A stretch of DNA of 64,000 bases, taken from positions 186,001-250,000 of the forward strand of contig CAVUJV010000016.1 of NCBI GenBank assembly GCA_963741845.1. The letters are read 5' to 3'. The stretch's first letter is position 1. Each line of letters starts with the position of its first letter. The notes beneath the pieces are model-generated. The model was not told the origin of the DNA, did not search any database, and worked only from the letters and a program-made list of their open reading frames with translations. Shown in pieces: positions 44,240 to 53,753 of the stretch. The stretch comes from Roseiarcus sp963741845 (GTDB taxonomy: Bacteria; Pseudomonadota; Alphaproteobacteria; Rhizobiales; Beijerinckiaceae). The translations under genes were made by a program, and so were the position numbers.

Positions 44240-45521
44240 AACGCAGCGCCTCCACCGGATCGAGCCGCGCCGCCCGCCACGACGGATAGATGGTCGCGGC
44301 GATGGAAAGAACGAGCGCCAGCGCAACGACGGCGATCACGTTGCCCGTTTCGACGCGCGAGGGCAGTTGCGACAGGAAATAGAACTCGGACGGGAAAAGG
44401 TTCTCGCCCGTCAGCCACGACAGGCCGCGCCGGATCTCCTCGACATTATACGCGACCAGCAGGCCGAGCATGAGGCCCACGAAGGTGCCGACCACGCCGA
44501 TCGTCGCGCCGGTGATGAGGAAGATCCGCATGATCGATCCGCGCGTCGCTCCCATCGTGCGCAGGACCGCGATGGCGCGCGCCTTGTCCTGCACCAGCAT
44601 GATGAGGCCCGAGATGATGTTGAGCGCCGCAACCAGCATGATCAGCGCCAGGATCGCGAACATCACATTGCTCTCGACCGCGAGCACGTCGAAAAAGCTG
44701 CGGTTGAGCTGGCGCCAGTCGGTGGCGATCATCGGCCGCTTCTCGGCCGGCTCGATCGCGCTGCGCATCGCGTCCATATTGTCGGGGTCGGCGACATAGA
44801 CCTCGATCACATTCGCCTGCCCGTCGGCGTTGAAGAAGGTCTGCGCCTCGGCGAGCGGCATGAAAATGAAAGTGCTGTCGAAGGTCGACATGCCGATCTG
44901 GAAGACCGCCGCGACCGTATAGGATTTCATCCGCGGCGTGACGCCGAAGGGCGTCTCGGCGCCATGCGGGGCGATGATCGTCACCCGGTCGCCGATCCTG
45001 ACGCTGAGCTTGTCGGCAAGCTTCGAGCCGAGGACGACCCCCTGCCCTTCGTCGAAGCCGTCGAGCGACCCTCGAATGATATGGCCCGAGACTCCGGGGA
45101 GGCGTTCGAGGTCCTTTGCGCGGATGCCGCGCACCAGCACGCCGGACGAGCCATAGGGCGAACTCGCGAAGGCCTGGCCTTCGACGAGCGGCAGCGCGAG
45201 CGTCACCCCGGGAACCTTGCTCACCCGCTCCGTCACCGCCTCGTAGTCGGTGAGCGGCGTCTCGATGCTTTGCAGGAACATATGGCCGTTGAGGCCGATC
45301 ATCTTCTCCATGAGGTCATGGCGGAAGCCGTTCATCACCGACATGACGACGATCAGCGCCGCGACGCCGAGCACGATGCCGAGGAAGGAGAAGCCCGCGA
45401 TGACCGAGATCGACCGCTGCGCCTTGCGGGCGCGCAGGTAGCGGAACGCCACCAGCCATTCGAACGGCGCGAACGGCTTTGGCGCGCGCGGGGCGACGGC
45501 GGCTTCGGCTGTGGAGGTCAA
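44232..45521 (-). CDS. lolC: lipoprotein-releasing system permease LolC/LolE type
   Basis: The 429-residue protein has an N-terminal membrane segment (about 27-52), a large periplasmic MacB-like domain (55-270), and three C-terminal membrane segments, with MGATRGSIMRIFLITGATIG near residue 325. Only one such permease gene is present here, so a LolF-type homodimer with LolD is likely. I chose the TTG at 45521, which overlaps the proS stop (TTGA); the longer open frame to 46439 is antisense-like sequence over proS. Confidence 0.9.
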   Translation of the reverse strand: MTSTAEAAVAPRAPKPFAPFEWLVAFRYLRARKAQRSISVIAGFSFLGIVLGVAALIVVMSVMNGFRHDLMEKMIGLNGHMFLQSIETPLTDYEAVTERVSKVPGVTLALPLVEGQAFASSPYGSSGVLVRGIRAKDLERLPGVSGHIIRGSLDGFDEGQGVVLGSKLADKLSVRIGDRVTIIAPHGAETPFGVTPRMKSYTVAAVFQIGMSTFDSTFIFMPLAEAQTFFNADGQANVIEVYVADPDNMDAMRSAIEPAEKRPMIATDWRQLNRSFFDVLAVESNVMFAILALIMLVAALNIISGLIMLVQDKARAIAVLRTMGATRGSIMRIFLITGATIGVVGTFVGLMLGLLVAYNVEEIRRGLSWLTGENLFPSEFYFLSQLPSRVETGNVIAVVALALVLSIAATIYPSWRAARLDPVEALRYE

Positions 45522-46847
45522 CCGGGGCCGCCCAGCTTCGCGATCGCCGCCTCGACGCTCATGAGCTCGCGCCCGCCGCCGCGCCGCGTCTTCACCTCGA
45601 CCTTGCCCTCGGCGAGCCCCTTCGGCCCGACGATCACCTGATGCGGCAGGCCGATGAGGTCCATCGTCGCGAATTTGGCGCCGGGCCGCTCTTCCGTATC
45701 GTCGTAGAGGACGTCGACGCCCGCCTTCTCCAGCGCCGAATAGATCTGCTTGCAGGCGCCGTCCGTCTCGGCGGCGCCGACCTTGAGATTGACGAGGCCG
45801 ACGCGGAACGGCGCGACGATCTCCGGCCAGATGATGCCCGCCTCGTCGTGGTTGGCCTCGATCAGCGCCGCCGCGAGGCGGCTCGGGCCGATTCCGTAAG
45901 AGCCCATATGCACGCTGTGCTCCTTGCCGTCCGGCCCGTTCACCACGGCCTTCATCGGCAGGGAGTATTTGGTTCCGAAGTAGAAAATATGGCCGACCTC
46001 GATGCCGCGCGCCGAAATCCGCGAAGCATCGGGCAACGCCTCGAAGGCCGCCGCGTCGTGCATCTCGGAGGTCGCCGCATAAAGCGAGGTCCATTTGTCG
46101 ACGACGCCCTGCATCACGGCGGCGTCGTCGAAATCGATTCCCTCGGGCGGCGTCTCGAAGGCCAGATAATCGCGATGGCAGAAGACCTCGCTCTCGCCGG
46201 TCGAAGCGAGGATGATGAACTCGTGGCTGAGGTCGCCGCCGATCGGGCCGGATTCGGCGCGCATCGGAATGGCGGTGAGCCCGAGCCGCTTGAAGGTGCG
46301 CAGATAGGCGGTGAACATCCGGTTGTAGGAATTCCGCGCGCCCTCCTTGTCGAGGTCGAAGGAATAGGCGTCCTTCATCAGGAATTCGCGCGAGCGCATC
46401 ACGCCGAAGCGCGGCCGGACTTCGTCGCGGAACTTCCACTGGATGTGATAGAGGTTGAGCGGCAGATCCTTGTAGGAGCGCACGGAGGCGCGGAAGATCT
46501 CCGTGACCATCTCTTCGTTGGTCGGCCCGTAGAGCATGTCGCGGTCGTGCCGGTCGCGGATGCGCAGCATCTCCTTGCCGTAGTCGTCATAGCGGCCGGA
46601 CTTCGCGCCAGAGATCGGCCGACTGGATCGTCGGCATCATGACCTCGATCGCGCCGGCGCGGTTCTGCTCCTCGCGGACGACGTTGCAGATCTTCTGCAG
46701 GACGCGCAGGCCGAGCGGCAGCCAGGCGTAGATGCCCGCCGATTCCTGGCGGATCATGCCGGCGCGCATCATCAGCCGGTGCGAGACGATCTCCGCCTCT
46801 TTCGGCGTTTCCTTCAGAATGGGGAGGAAGTAGCGGGAAAGACGCAT
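45518..46847 (-). CDS. proS: prolyl-tRNA synthetase, frameshifted as sequenced
   Basis: The enzyme charges tRNA-Pro. The class II motifs are present: motif 1 region QESAGIYAWLPLGLRVLQKI, TNEEM, motif 2 FRDEVRPRFGVMRSREF, and motif 3 GSYGIGPSRLAAALIE. It is the short alphaproteobacterial type without an editing insertion (442 residues once repaired). The frame breaks at 46600-46604, between DLWRE and SGRYDDYGKEML; one extra base is the simplest cause. As proS is essential, a sequence error is likely. It precedes lolC with a four-base overlap. Confidence 0.93.
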
Positions 46848-47015
46848 GAAAAGGCCTTGCAGGTCGCGTAAATCGACGCGGAGCGGCGCAGGGCCCCGCG
46901 AGGCGGGCCTTATGGCCTCAACTTTCTCCAAAGGGCAAGCGGTCAGGGTGTTTCGGGCAATCAGGGCGCCGTGGACAGGTAGGGTTTGGCGCTTCGTCCC
47001 TGCGCCACGACAGGA

Positions 47016-47325
47016 AACGGCCTTCCGGTCAAACAACGTATATCGCCCCGACGCGGCCGTCACGATGACACCGTCCGCGAAGTCCGCGGCCATAGCAGCA
47101 CCGCTTCGACCGCGGTTTGTCCAGGACCACTTACCGTATCCACAGCTTGCAATGCGTCGGCAATGTCGCGCGTCGGACGTCGTAGGTTTGACGAAGCACC
47201 CAACGAACTCGCAGAGCGATTGCACCTGATGGCGACGACTTCAGCGCTTTGCAGAACGCGGCTACGCTTTGCTTCTCCATCCCAACTGCGGCACGCAACA
47301 ATACGTTCGTGTCCCGTAATTTCAC
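47016..47325 (-). pseudogene. decayed VapC-type PIN-domain toxin gene
   Basis: Pieces of a PIN-domain protein occur in three frames in the right order: LRDTNVLLRAAVG (from GTG 47325), then CEFVG and VRWVLRQTYDVRRA, then DIADALQAVDTV, then AADFADGVIVTAA and TLFDRKAV near 47016. The catalytic Asp of DTN and the late acidic DFAD are still visible. Several shifts in 310 bp mean real decay. No clear VapB remains upstream. Confidence 0.6.
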
Positions 47326-47546
47326 AGTTTTCCGACCGGCGGCCGCGCCGCTTCCGCATGGATCTATCGATACTGCCGCGCGCCTTCGTCTTCCTTCGCC
47401 GTGGAATCCTCGAAGGTCGGCTCTCGCGGTCATTCGCGCGTCATCGGGCAGGAACTAGATATTTGTCCGCCCGCACGCCGAGATGCCAGCACGTCCTTGG
47501 GAAGGTAACCTGGCCGCGCGTGACAGTGATCAACGTCGTTTCATGA

Positions 47547-47999
47547 CTAGTGCTTGCATACTTCAATCGGCTCACGCGCGCGCCAGCCCCGCAGGAAGTT
47601 GATGTCCACGAGCCCGGCGTGCTGCTTGGCGACCTTGCCATGATCGAAGGCGATCAGCGTCGGGATGCCCTGGATGCCGTAGCGCGCGGCGATCGAAGGC
47701 TCCTCATCGACATTGACCTTGGCGAAGCGGACGCGCGGCTCAAGCTCCTTGGCGGCCCGGTCGAAGATCGGCGCCATCGCGCGGCAGGGGCCGCACCACG
47801 GCGCCCAGAAGTCCACGATGGTCGGCACGTCGTTCCGCCCGACGTGCTTGTCGAAAGTCTCGGCGGTCAGCGCGATCGGCTCGCCGGTGAAGAGCCGGCT
47901 CTTGCAGGCGCCGCAGACCGCCTCCTCGGCGGGACGGCCCGCGGCGATCCGGTTCACCTTGTTGCAATGGGGGCAGACGACATGAAAGGATTCGGACAT
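47547..47999 (-). CDS. trxC: thioredoxin 2 (TrxC)
   Basis: The 150-residue protein has the N-terminal zinc finger of thioredoxin 2 (CPHC at 9-12 and CGAC at 29-32) followed by a thioredoxin domain with WCGPC (Cys69, Cys72) and GIQGIPTLIAFDHG near residue 115. It reduces protein disulfides in the cytoplasm and is usually linked to oxidative stress. The ATG at 47999 was chosen because the zinc-finger domain begins directly after it. Confidence 0.93.
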   Translation of the reverse strand: MSESFHVVCPHCNKVNRIAAGRPAEEAVCGACKSRLFTGEPIALTAETFDKHVGRNDVPTIVDFWAPWCGPCRAMAPIFDRAAKELEPRVRFAKVNVDEEPSIAARYGIQGIPTLIAFDHGKVAKQHAGLVDINFLRGWRAREPIEVCKH

Positions 48000-48070
48000 G
48001 GGAGAAGGCCTTAATTCAGCGTTCGCTAATATAAGAGCCCGCTTTCGCGACGCAAGCGAGGCGCCTGCTC

Positions 48071-48310
48071 TCAGTCCTTGACGTCGGTGTCCGGCCGGTC
48101 GCCGCCCTTCGACACTTCGCCATGCCAGCGGCCGCTCCTGTCCTCCCATTCGATGCCGGTGGTCTCGCCCGCGACGCGCTGCTCGCCCGCCGCGCGCTCG
48201 GCCGCCTCGTGCGCCTGCTTGTGGGACGGAAACGTCTCCGAGAAGACATCGCCGACCTTGTAGGCCCAGCCACCCTCGTGCTGGACGATCTCGTAGGTCA
48301 CTTTCGCCAT
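48071..48310 (-). CDS. DUF2188-like small protein
   Basis: The 79-residue protein (MAKVTYEIVQHEGGWAYKVG, then SHKQAHEAAERAAGEQ and a C-terminal WHGEVSKGGDRPDTD) fits DUF2188, a small family of unknown function with a beta-beta-alpha pattern. The ATG at 48310 is followed directly by the conserved part; the frame from 48388 adds 26 basic residues. Confidence 0.78.
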   Translation of the reverse strand: MAKVTYEIVQHEGGWAYKVGDVFSETFPSHKQAHEAAERAAGEQRVAGETTGIEWEDRSGRWHGEVSKGGDRPDTDVKD

Positions 48311-48327
48311 GAGGCGTGCTCCTCGTT

Positions 48328-48777
48328 TCAGGGACGGCAGTCCTGCCCGTCCGCCCGGACCGCGAAACTGTTTAGCGAAACGCGCCACGAGCCGGAAGCG
48401 ATCCGCCCCCTTGCCGGCCCAAAGAGTTGGCCGCAGACCTTGATCTCGTCGATCTTGATGTCCCCGATCAGCCCGGTCGCGACAAAGTCGATCGGCTCGG
48501 GCGTTTTCTCCTTCGCGGTCAACTCGGCATAAGGCGCGAGGCCGTGCTTGACGACCGCGACGACGATCTCGCCGTCTCCGGGCTCCGCCCCCGGCGCCAA
48601 ACGCCGCGGCCGCCCGAGCGTCACCGCGCCGCCGGCGATCGTCACCGGGATTTCGACCGCCTGCCCCGGCTTCACGTCGACATGCGGTCCCGCGTCCTGA
48701 GCGGGCGCGCCGTTCGCGGCGACAAGACCGGACGCAAGGGCCAATCCGGCCAGGAAGCGAGCGGATCGCGACGTCAT
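48328..48777 (-). CDS. hypothetical exported protein, 149 residues
   Basis: The protein has a signal peptide (about residues 1-26, ending APAQD) and a beta-rich mature part with two Cys (KVCGQLF and GQDCRP at the end) that could pair in the periplasm. I do not recognise a family. It is 17 bp upstream of the DUF2188-like gene on the same strand, so they may be co-transcribed. Confidence 0.65.
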   Translation of the reverse strand: MTSRSARFLAGLALASGLVAANGAPAQDAGPHVDVKPGQAVEIPVTIAGGAVTLGRPRRLAPGAEPGDGEIVVAVVKHGLAPYAELTAKEKTPEPIDFVATGLIGDIKIDEIKVCGQLFGPARGRIASGSWRVSLNSFAVRADGQDCRP

Positions 48778-48893
48778 GGACGGCAGCCTATCACGTCGGG
48801 GTCTGCGGCCCACCCCTTTTCCTGTCCCCGCAAGGATCACGCTTGGCGCCGTTGCGTTTGCCTCCTAAGCACAGATGCGCCGGAGAAACGGAC

Positions 48894-49649
48894 ATGCGAT
48901 GGCTGGGATTTGTCTGTGGCGCGGCGCTGACCCTCGCAGGATCGGCCGCGCAGGCCGATCCAAAGGATTGGCCCTTGCCGCCCCCGCGCCCTCCGGACGC
49001 TTCGGGCGCCCCCGAGGCCGCGCCCGCTCCGGCCCCTCCACAAAAGCCGCCCGAGCCCGCCCCGCCTCCAGCGGCCTCTTCGCCCCCGCCTGCCGCGAGT
49101 TGCCTCGCCGAACTTGCGGCGGACCACATCGAAGTCGAACCGGCCGATCCGCCGCCCGCTCCCCTCGACGGCTGCGCAATCGAAACGCCCGTCCGTCTGC
49201 GCAGCGTGACGCTGGCGTCGGGCGCCGCGCTCGATTTCCCCGCCCGGCCTCTGCTCGACTGCCGCTTCGCGGCGACCTTCGCGGGCTTCGTCCGGGAGGT
49301 CGCGGCGCCGCTCGCCGCGGCCTCGCTCGGTTCGCCGGTCGCGGCGCTCGAAACCGGTCCCGGCTACGAATGCCGTGGCCGCGACCGCGTCGCGGGCGCC
49401 AAGGTGAGCGAACATGGGAAAGGGTCCGCGATCGACGTCGCCGCTTTCGTCCTCGCGGACAAGAGGCGGATCGCCGTCGCCCGTCAGGCCGACGACCGGG
49501 AGGCGGCCTATGTCCGAACCGTGCGAACCGCGGCCTGCGGCTGGTTCACGACGGTCCTCGGGCCCGGCTCGGACCCGTTCCACGCCGACCACCTCCATCT
49601 CGACACGCTCCAGCACGGCTCCAGCGACCGCTACCGGATTTGCGAGTGA
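48894..49649 (+). CDS. extensin-like family protein
   Basis: The 251-residue protein has a signal peptide (about 1-21), a Pro/Ala-rich linker (26-68) and an extensin-like C-terminal domain with CAIETPVRLRSV, YECRGRDRVAGAKVSEHGKGSAIDVAAF near residue 160, and DPFHADHLHLDT near residue 230. The domain contains His and Asp residues placed as in D,D-carboxypeptidase-like folds and five or more Cys. It is common in Hyphomicrobiales; the role is unproven, possibly cell wall-related. Confidence 0.85.
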   Translation: MRWLGFVCGAALTLAGSAAQADPKDWPLPPPRPPDASGAPEAAPAPAPPQKPPEPAPPPAASSPPPAASCLAELAADHIEVEPADPPPAPLDGCAIETPVRLRSVTLASGAALDFPARPLLDCRFAATFAGFVREVAAPLAAASLGSPVAALETGPGYECRGRDRVAGAKVSEHGKGSAIDVAAFVLADKRRIAVARQADDREAAYVRTVRTAACGWFTTVLGPGSDPFHADHLHLDTLQHGSSDRYRICE

Positions 49650-49679
49650 GCCCGTCGGCGCCCTGATCTCAGCGGACCC

Positions 49680-50397
49680 TCAGCCCGAAGCGCCGATGCG
49701 CCAGTCCGCCGACCAGCCGGGGAAGGCGCGTTTCGCTTTCTCGCTCGACACGGCGCCGTCGTCCTCGGCGATGTTGTAGATTCCGCGCGTCTCCGCCGAG
49801 ACAGGCGAGTTCGCAGGCCCGCGCGGCCGCGTCGACATGCAGGGCCGGCGCGCCGCGCGGCGCGTCGAAGCCCGTTCCGGGTCCATAGAAGCGCCCATAG
49901 CGCAGCACGATTCCCTCGAGCGCCGCGTCCATCACCTGCCCCTCGAGGCTGATGACGCCTATGGCGTTCGGGTCGAGCGGGTCCTCCTCGCGATGCGGCA
50001 AGGGTCCCTCGGCATAGGCGAAGGCGATGCTCTGCGCGACGAGGCGGCGCGCTCCGCAGGCGAGCGCGGCGGCGACGAGGTTGCGCGTGCCTTCCTCGCG
50101 GATGCGGGTGTTGCGCGGAAGCGCGTCCGCCATTTTCTCCGGATCGAGGCCGGGCGGCAGATCGGTCAGCTGATGCACGACGACTTCGGGGCGAACATCC
50201 ATCAAGGCCGCGCGCAGCGCGGCCGCGTCGTACACGTCCACGACGACCGGCTTCGCGCCGAGCCGGCGCAAAAGCTCGACCTTGTCCGGAGAGCGCGTCG
50301 ATCCCGTCACCCGCCACCCGTCGGCGACGAGCAGCGGCAGAAGGCGCCGCCCGACCGCGCCGGTCCCGCCCGCTACGAAAAGAGACTTCGCCGTCAT
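49680..50397 (-). CDS. NAD(P)-dependent epimerase/dehydratase-like oxidoreductase, frameshifted as sequenced
   Basis: The extended-SDR protein has the Rossmann motif VAGGTGAVGRRLLPLL (residues 8-23) and LRYGRFYGPGTGF near residue 168. The frame breaks at 49800-49806 after ACELA; deleting one base gives VSAETRGIYNIAEDDGAVSS and an end at 49680 (ADWRIGASG), 238 residues. Without repair the frame runs to 49669 with Arg-rich nonsense. It overlaps the cysteine desulfurase stop (ATGA at 50394-50397 in the opposite order: desulfurase ends as this gene begins). Confidence 0.83.
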
Positions 50398-51566
50398 GCC
50401 GCGCCCCGCTGCCCTCTCATCCGCCCGACCGCCTCCGCGAAAGCCTCCCCGAACTGGATCACGTCCCCGGCGCCCGAGGCCCAGCCGAGGCTCAGCCGGA
50501 TCGCTCCGCGCGCGAGCGCGGGCTCGATCCCCATGGCGGAAAGCACATGGGAGAGCGCGACCTTGCCGGAGGAGCAGGCCGAGCCGGAACTGACGGCGAC
50601 GCCCGCGAGATCGAGCGCGATCATGAGCCTCGCCGCCTCAAGGCCGGGAACCGCGAAACAGACCGTATTCGGCAGACGGGGCGCATGTTCGGCAAAAACG
50701 ACCGCGTCGGGCGCGGTCTCGCGGACCGCGGCGACGAGGCGGTCGCGCAGCGCGGAGAGGCGCGCCGACTCCTCGACGCGGTCGGCGGCGCAGGCCCGGG
50801 CGGCGGCCCCGAACCCGGCGATGGCGGCGACATTCTCGGTGCCCGCCCGCGCGCCGCGCTCCTGTCCCCCGCCGCGAACCAACGGCTCGCCGAGGCTGAT
50901 CCCCGGCCTGGCCGTCACGAGCGCGCCCGCGCCCTTCGGGCCGCCGATCTTGTGGGCCGAGAGCGAGAGAGCGTCCGCCCCGAGCGCTCCAAGGGAGCAG
51001 TCCGCCCGCCCGGCGAGCTGCACGGCGTCGCAGAACACATAGCCGCCCGCCGCGTGGACGAGCGCGGCGGCCTCCGCCACCGGCTGAATCGCGCCGGTTT
51101 CGTTGTTGGCCCCCTGAAGGGCAAGCAGCGCCCGTCCCGGCCGCGCGCAGGCCTGCGCCAGCCAGTCGAGGTCGATGACGCCGGCCGCCGTCAGCGGCGC
51201 CGTCTCGACGGCCTCGTGGGGAAAGCGATGTCCGCTGAGGACGCAAGGGTGCTCGCCGCCGGAGACGATCAGCCGCTCGATCGGAGGCGCGCCCGGCCCC
51301 GCGCCGAAGGCGGGGTTGAGGGCGGTCGCGGCCGCTTCCGTGCCGCCGGAGACGAAGGTTACGCAGCGCGGAAGCGAGCCCGTGAGATGCGCGATCTCGG
51401 CCCGCGCCTTCTCGACGACGAGCCGCGCCGCGCGGCCCTCGCCGTGGACGGAGGACGGATTGCCGACAACATCGAGCGCCGCCACGGTCGCGTCCCGCGC
51501 CTCGGGACGCATAGGCGAGGTGGCGTTATAGTCGAGATAAGCTCTGGTCTTTGCTGTCGCGGCCAT
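50394..51566 (-). CDS. cysteine desulfurase (class V aminotransferase, NifS/IscS-like)
   Basis: The PLP enzyme takes sulfur from cysteine for Fe-S clusters or thiolation. The 390-residue chain begins with the family motif YLDYNATSPMRPEA, and has the PLP Lys206 in SLSAHKIGGPKG, and the catalytic Cys331 in SSGSACSSG on the short loop of the NifS/IscS group. The ATG at 51566 precedes MAATAKTRAYLDYN. It stands alone, away from other isc or suf genes. Its stop overlaps the start of the next gene downstream. Confidence 0.9.
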   Translation of the reverse strand: MAATAKTRAYLDYNATSPMRPEARDATVAALDVVGNPSSVHGEGRAARLVVEKARAEIAHLTGSLPRCVTFVSGGTEAAATALNPAFGAGPGAPPIERLIVSGGEHPCVLSGHRFPHEAVETAPLTAAGVIDLDWLAQACARPGRALLALQGANNETGAIQPVAEAAALVHAAGGYVFCDAVQLAGRADCSLGALGADALSLSAHKIGGPKGAGALVTARPGISLGEPLVRGGGQERGARAGTENVAAIAGFGAAARACAADRVEESARLSALRDRLVAAVRETAPDAVVFAEHAPRLPNTVCFAVPGLEAARLMIALDLAGVAVSSGSACSSGKVALSHVLSAMGIEPALARGAIRLSLGWASGAGDVIQFGEAFAEAVGRMRGQRGAA

Positions 51567-51794
51567 TCCGGCTCCGGCGGCGCCTCGGTTCAGGAGGGGC
51601 CAATCGGCTCCTGCCTTGCTGATTTTCCTTGCATTCTCCGGCGCCTTGCGTGCTATGAGCCTGCCTCCAAGGCGAAGCCCCGCCGAATTGTCAAGAGAGA
51701 TACGCGCTCGAAGCGCGCGCCGCAATGCGTGCGTTTCCGCCCGGCGCCAATCTCCGGCAAGGTCGCGGGGTTTTGCACGCGTCTGGGAGCATGC

Positions 51795-52535
51795 ATGCCC
51801 GAAGTCTTTTTCAACGGTCCCGCCGGCCGGCTCGAAGGCCGGTTTCACCCCGCCAAGCAGCGTGGGGCGCCGATCGCCGTGGTTCTTCATCCGCATCCGC
51901 AGTTTGGCGGCACGATGAACAACCAGATCGTCTACAACACCTATTACAATTTCGCCGAGCGCGGCTTTTCGGTCCTGCGGTTCAATTTCCGCGGCGTCGG
52001 CCGCTCGCAGGGGTCGTTCGACCACGGGCAGGGCGAATTGTCGGATGCGGCTTCCGCCCTCGACTGGGCCCAGTCGATCAGCCCGGAGGCGCGCGCCTGC
52101 TGGATCGCGGGCGTCTCCTTCGGCTCCTGGATCGGGATGCAGCTCCTGATGCGCCGCCCGGAGATCGAGGGCTTCATCTCGATCGCCCCGCCCGCCAACC
52201 GGTTCGACTTCAGCTTCCTCGCCCCCTGCCCTTCGTCCGGGCTTTTCGTGCACGGGGACAAGGACCGCGTCGCGCCCCTGAAGGAGGTGCTCGGGCTCAT
52301 CGAGAAGCTCAAGACCCAGAAGGGCATCCTCATCGAGCACGCGGTCATTCCGGAAGCGAACCACTTTTTTGAGGATTGCATCGACGATTTGCAGCAGGTC
52401 GTCGGCGCCTATCTCGACAAGCGGCTCGGAATGCCGCGACATGCGCCCCCTCCGCTGCGCAAGGAACGGGCGAAACCCGCCCTCGCCCAGCGGGCGGCGC
52501 CGACCCCGTCCGCGCCGCAGAACGTGAAAGGATAG
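51795..52535 (+). CDS. alpha/beta hydrolase
   Basis: The 246-residue protein has VVLHPHPQFGGTMNNQ near residue 30, NFRGVGRSQG near residue 65, the nucleophile-region motif GVSFGSW near residue 106, and HGDKDRVAP near residue 160 with a C-terminal NHFF His. This is the Hydrolase_4/serine aminopeptidase-like group common in alphaproteobacteria. The C-terminus is a basic Pro/Ala tail. The substrate is unknown. It may be co-transcribed with rnd (10 bp). Confidence 0.85.
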   Translation: MPEVFFNGPAGRLEGRFHPAKQRGAPIAVVLHPHPQFGGTMNNQIVYNTYYNFAERGFSVLRFNFRGVGRSQGSFDHGQGELSDAASALDWAQSISPEARACWIAGVSFGSWIGMQLLMRRPEIEGFISIAPPANRFDFSFLAPCPSSGLFVHGDKDRVAPLKEVLGLIEKLKTQKGILIEHAVIPEANHFFEDCIDDLQQVVGAYLDKRLGMPRHAPPPLRKERAKPALAQRAAPTPSAPQNVKG

Positions 52536-52545
52536 GGATAACGCG

Positions 52546-53724
52546 GTGTCGCTGATCACGACGACGGAGGAGCTTGAGGCTGTCTGCCAGCGCATGGCGC
52601 GCCATTCGTTCACGGCGGTCGACACCGAGTTCCTGCGCGAAACGACCTTCTGGCCGATCCTCTGCGTCATCCAGCTCGCCTCCGACGATGAGGCGGTCGC
52701 CATCGACTGTCTGGCGGACGGACTCGACCTTCAGCCGCTGCTCAGGCTCATGGCCGACGAAGGCGTGGTGAAGGTCTTCCACGCCGCCCGGCAGGATCTC
52801 GAAATCTTCTGGAAGCTCGCAGGCGTCCTGCCGACGCCCCTGTTCGACACCCAGGTCGCGGCGATGGTGTGCGGCTTCGGGGAGCAGGTCTCCTACAGCG
52901 AACTCGTCCATTCGCTCTGCAAGGTCACCATCGACAAGTCGTCGCGCTTCACCGACTGGGCGCGGCGGCCGCTGGCGGAGGCGCAGATCGCCTATGCGAT
53001 CGGCGACGTGACGCACCTGCGCCAGATCTACAAGATCCTGTCCGAGCGGCTGAAGACCTCCAAGCGCCAGTCGTGGCTCGAGGACGAGATGAAGGTTCTC
53101 AACTCGCCCGCCACTTACGAGCAGCACCCCGAGCGGGCGTGGGAGCGCTACAAGTCCCGCGCGCGCAAACCCCGCGACCTCGCGGTGCTGATGGAGATTG
53201 CGGCCTGGCGCGAGAGCGAGGCGCAGGCGCGCGACGTGCCGCGCGCCCGCGTCCTCAAGGACGACGTGATGATCGAGGTCGCTCTCGCCGCGCCACGGAG
53301 CCTCGAGGCGCTCGGAAACCTGCGCGCCTTCCCGCGCGGGATGGAGCGTTCGCGCTCCGCGGCCGAGATCCTCGCCGCCGTCGAGCGCGGACTTGCGCGC
53401 GACCCGAAGACGTTGCCGCGCATCGAGCGCGAGCGCCGCAACGGCGCGAATATCGGGGCGACTGTGGAGCTTCTGAAGGTTCTGCTGCGTCAGGTCAGCG
53501 AGGACAGCGGGGTCGCCGGCAAGCTGATCGCCACCGTGGACGATCTGGAGGCCATCGCCACCAGCGACAAGGCGGAAGTCGCGGCCCTTTCCGGCTGGCG
53601 CCGGCGCCTCTTCGGCGAGCGCGCGTTGCAGCTCAAGAGCGGGCGCCTCGCGCTGACCGTCGAGAACGGCAAGGTCGTCACGCTCGAATGGCGCGACGAG
53701 GAAAGCCCGGCGCCGGCCGTTTAG
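52546..53724 (+). CDS. rnd: ribonuclease D
   Basis: RNase D trims the 3' ends of tRNA precursors. The 392-residue protein has the DEDD exonuclease sites: DTEFLRE (Asp26, Glu28), the HAARQDLE segment near residue 83, and the YAIGDVTHLRQIY region near residue 150. Two helical HRDC-like domains follow (about 205-285 and 295-365). The start is GTG 52546; the neighbour upstream ends at 52535. Confidence 0.94.
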   Translation: MSLITTTEELEAVCQRMARHSFTAVDTEFLRETTFWPILCVIQLASDDEAVAIDCLADGLDLQPLLRLMADEGVVKVFHAARQDLEIFWKLAGVLPTPLFDTQVAAMVCGFGEQVSYSELVHSLCKVTIDKSSRFTDWARRPLAEAQIAYAIGDVTHLRQIYKILSERLKTSKRQSWLEDEMKVLNSPATYEQHPERAWERYKSRARKPRDLAVLMEIAAWRESEAQARDVPRARVLKDDVMIEVALAAPRSLEALGNLRAFPRGMERSRSAAEILAAVERGLARDPKTLPRIERERRNGANIGATVELLKVLLRQVSEDSGVAGKLIATVDDLEAIATSDKAEVAALSGWRRRLFGERALQLKSGRLALTVENGKVVTLEWRDEESPAPAV

Positions 53725-53753
53725 GCGCCTCTCGACGTCTGTCGCCCGCTGAC

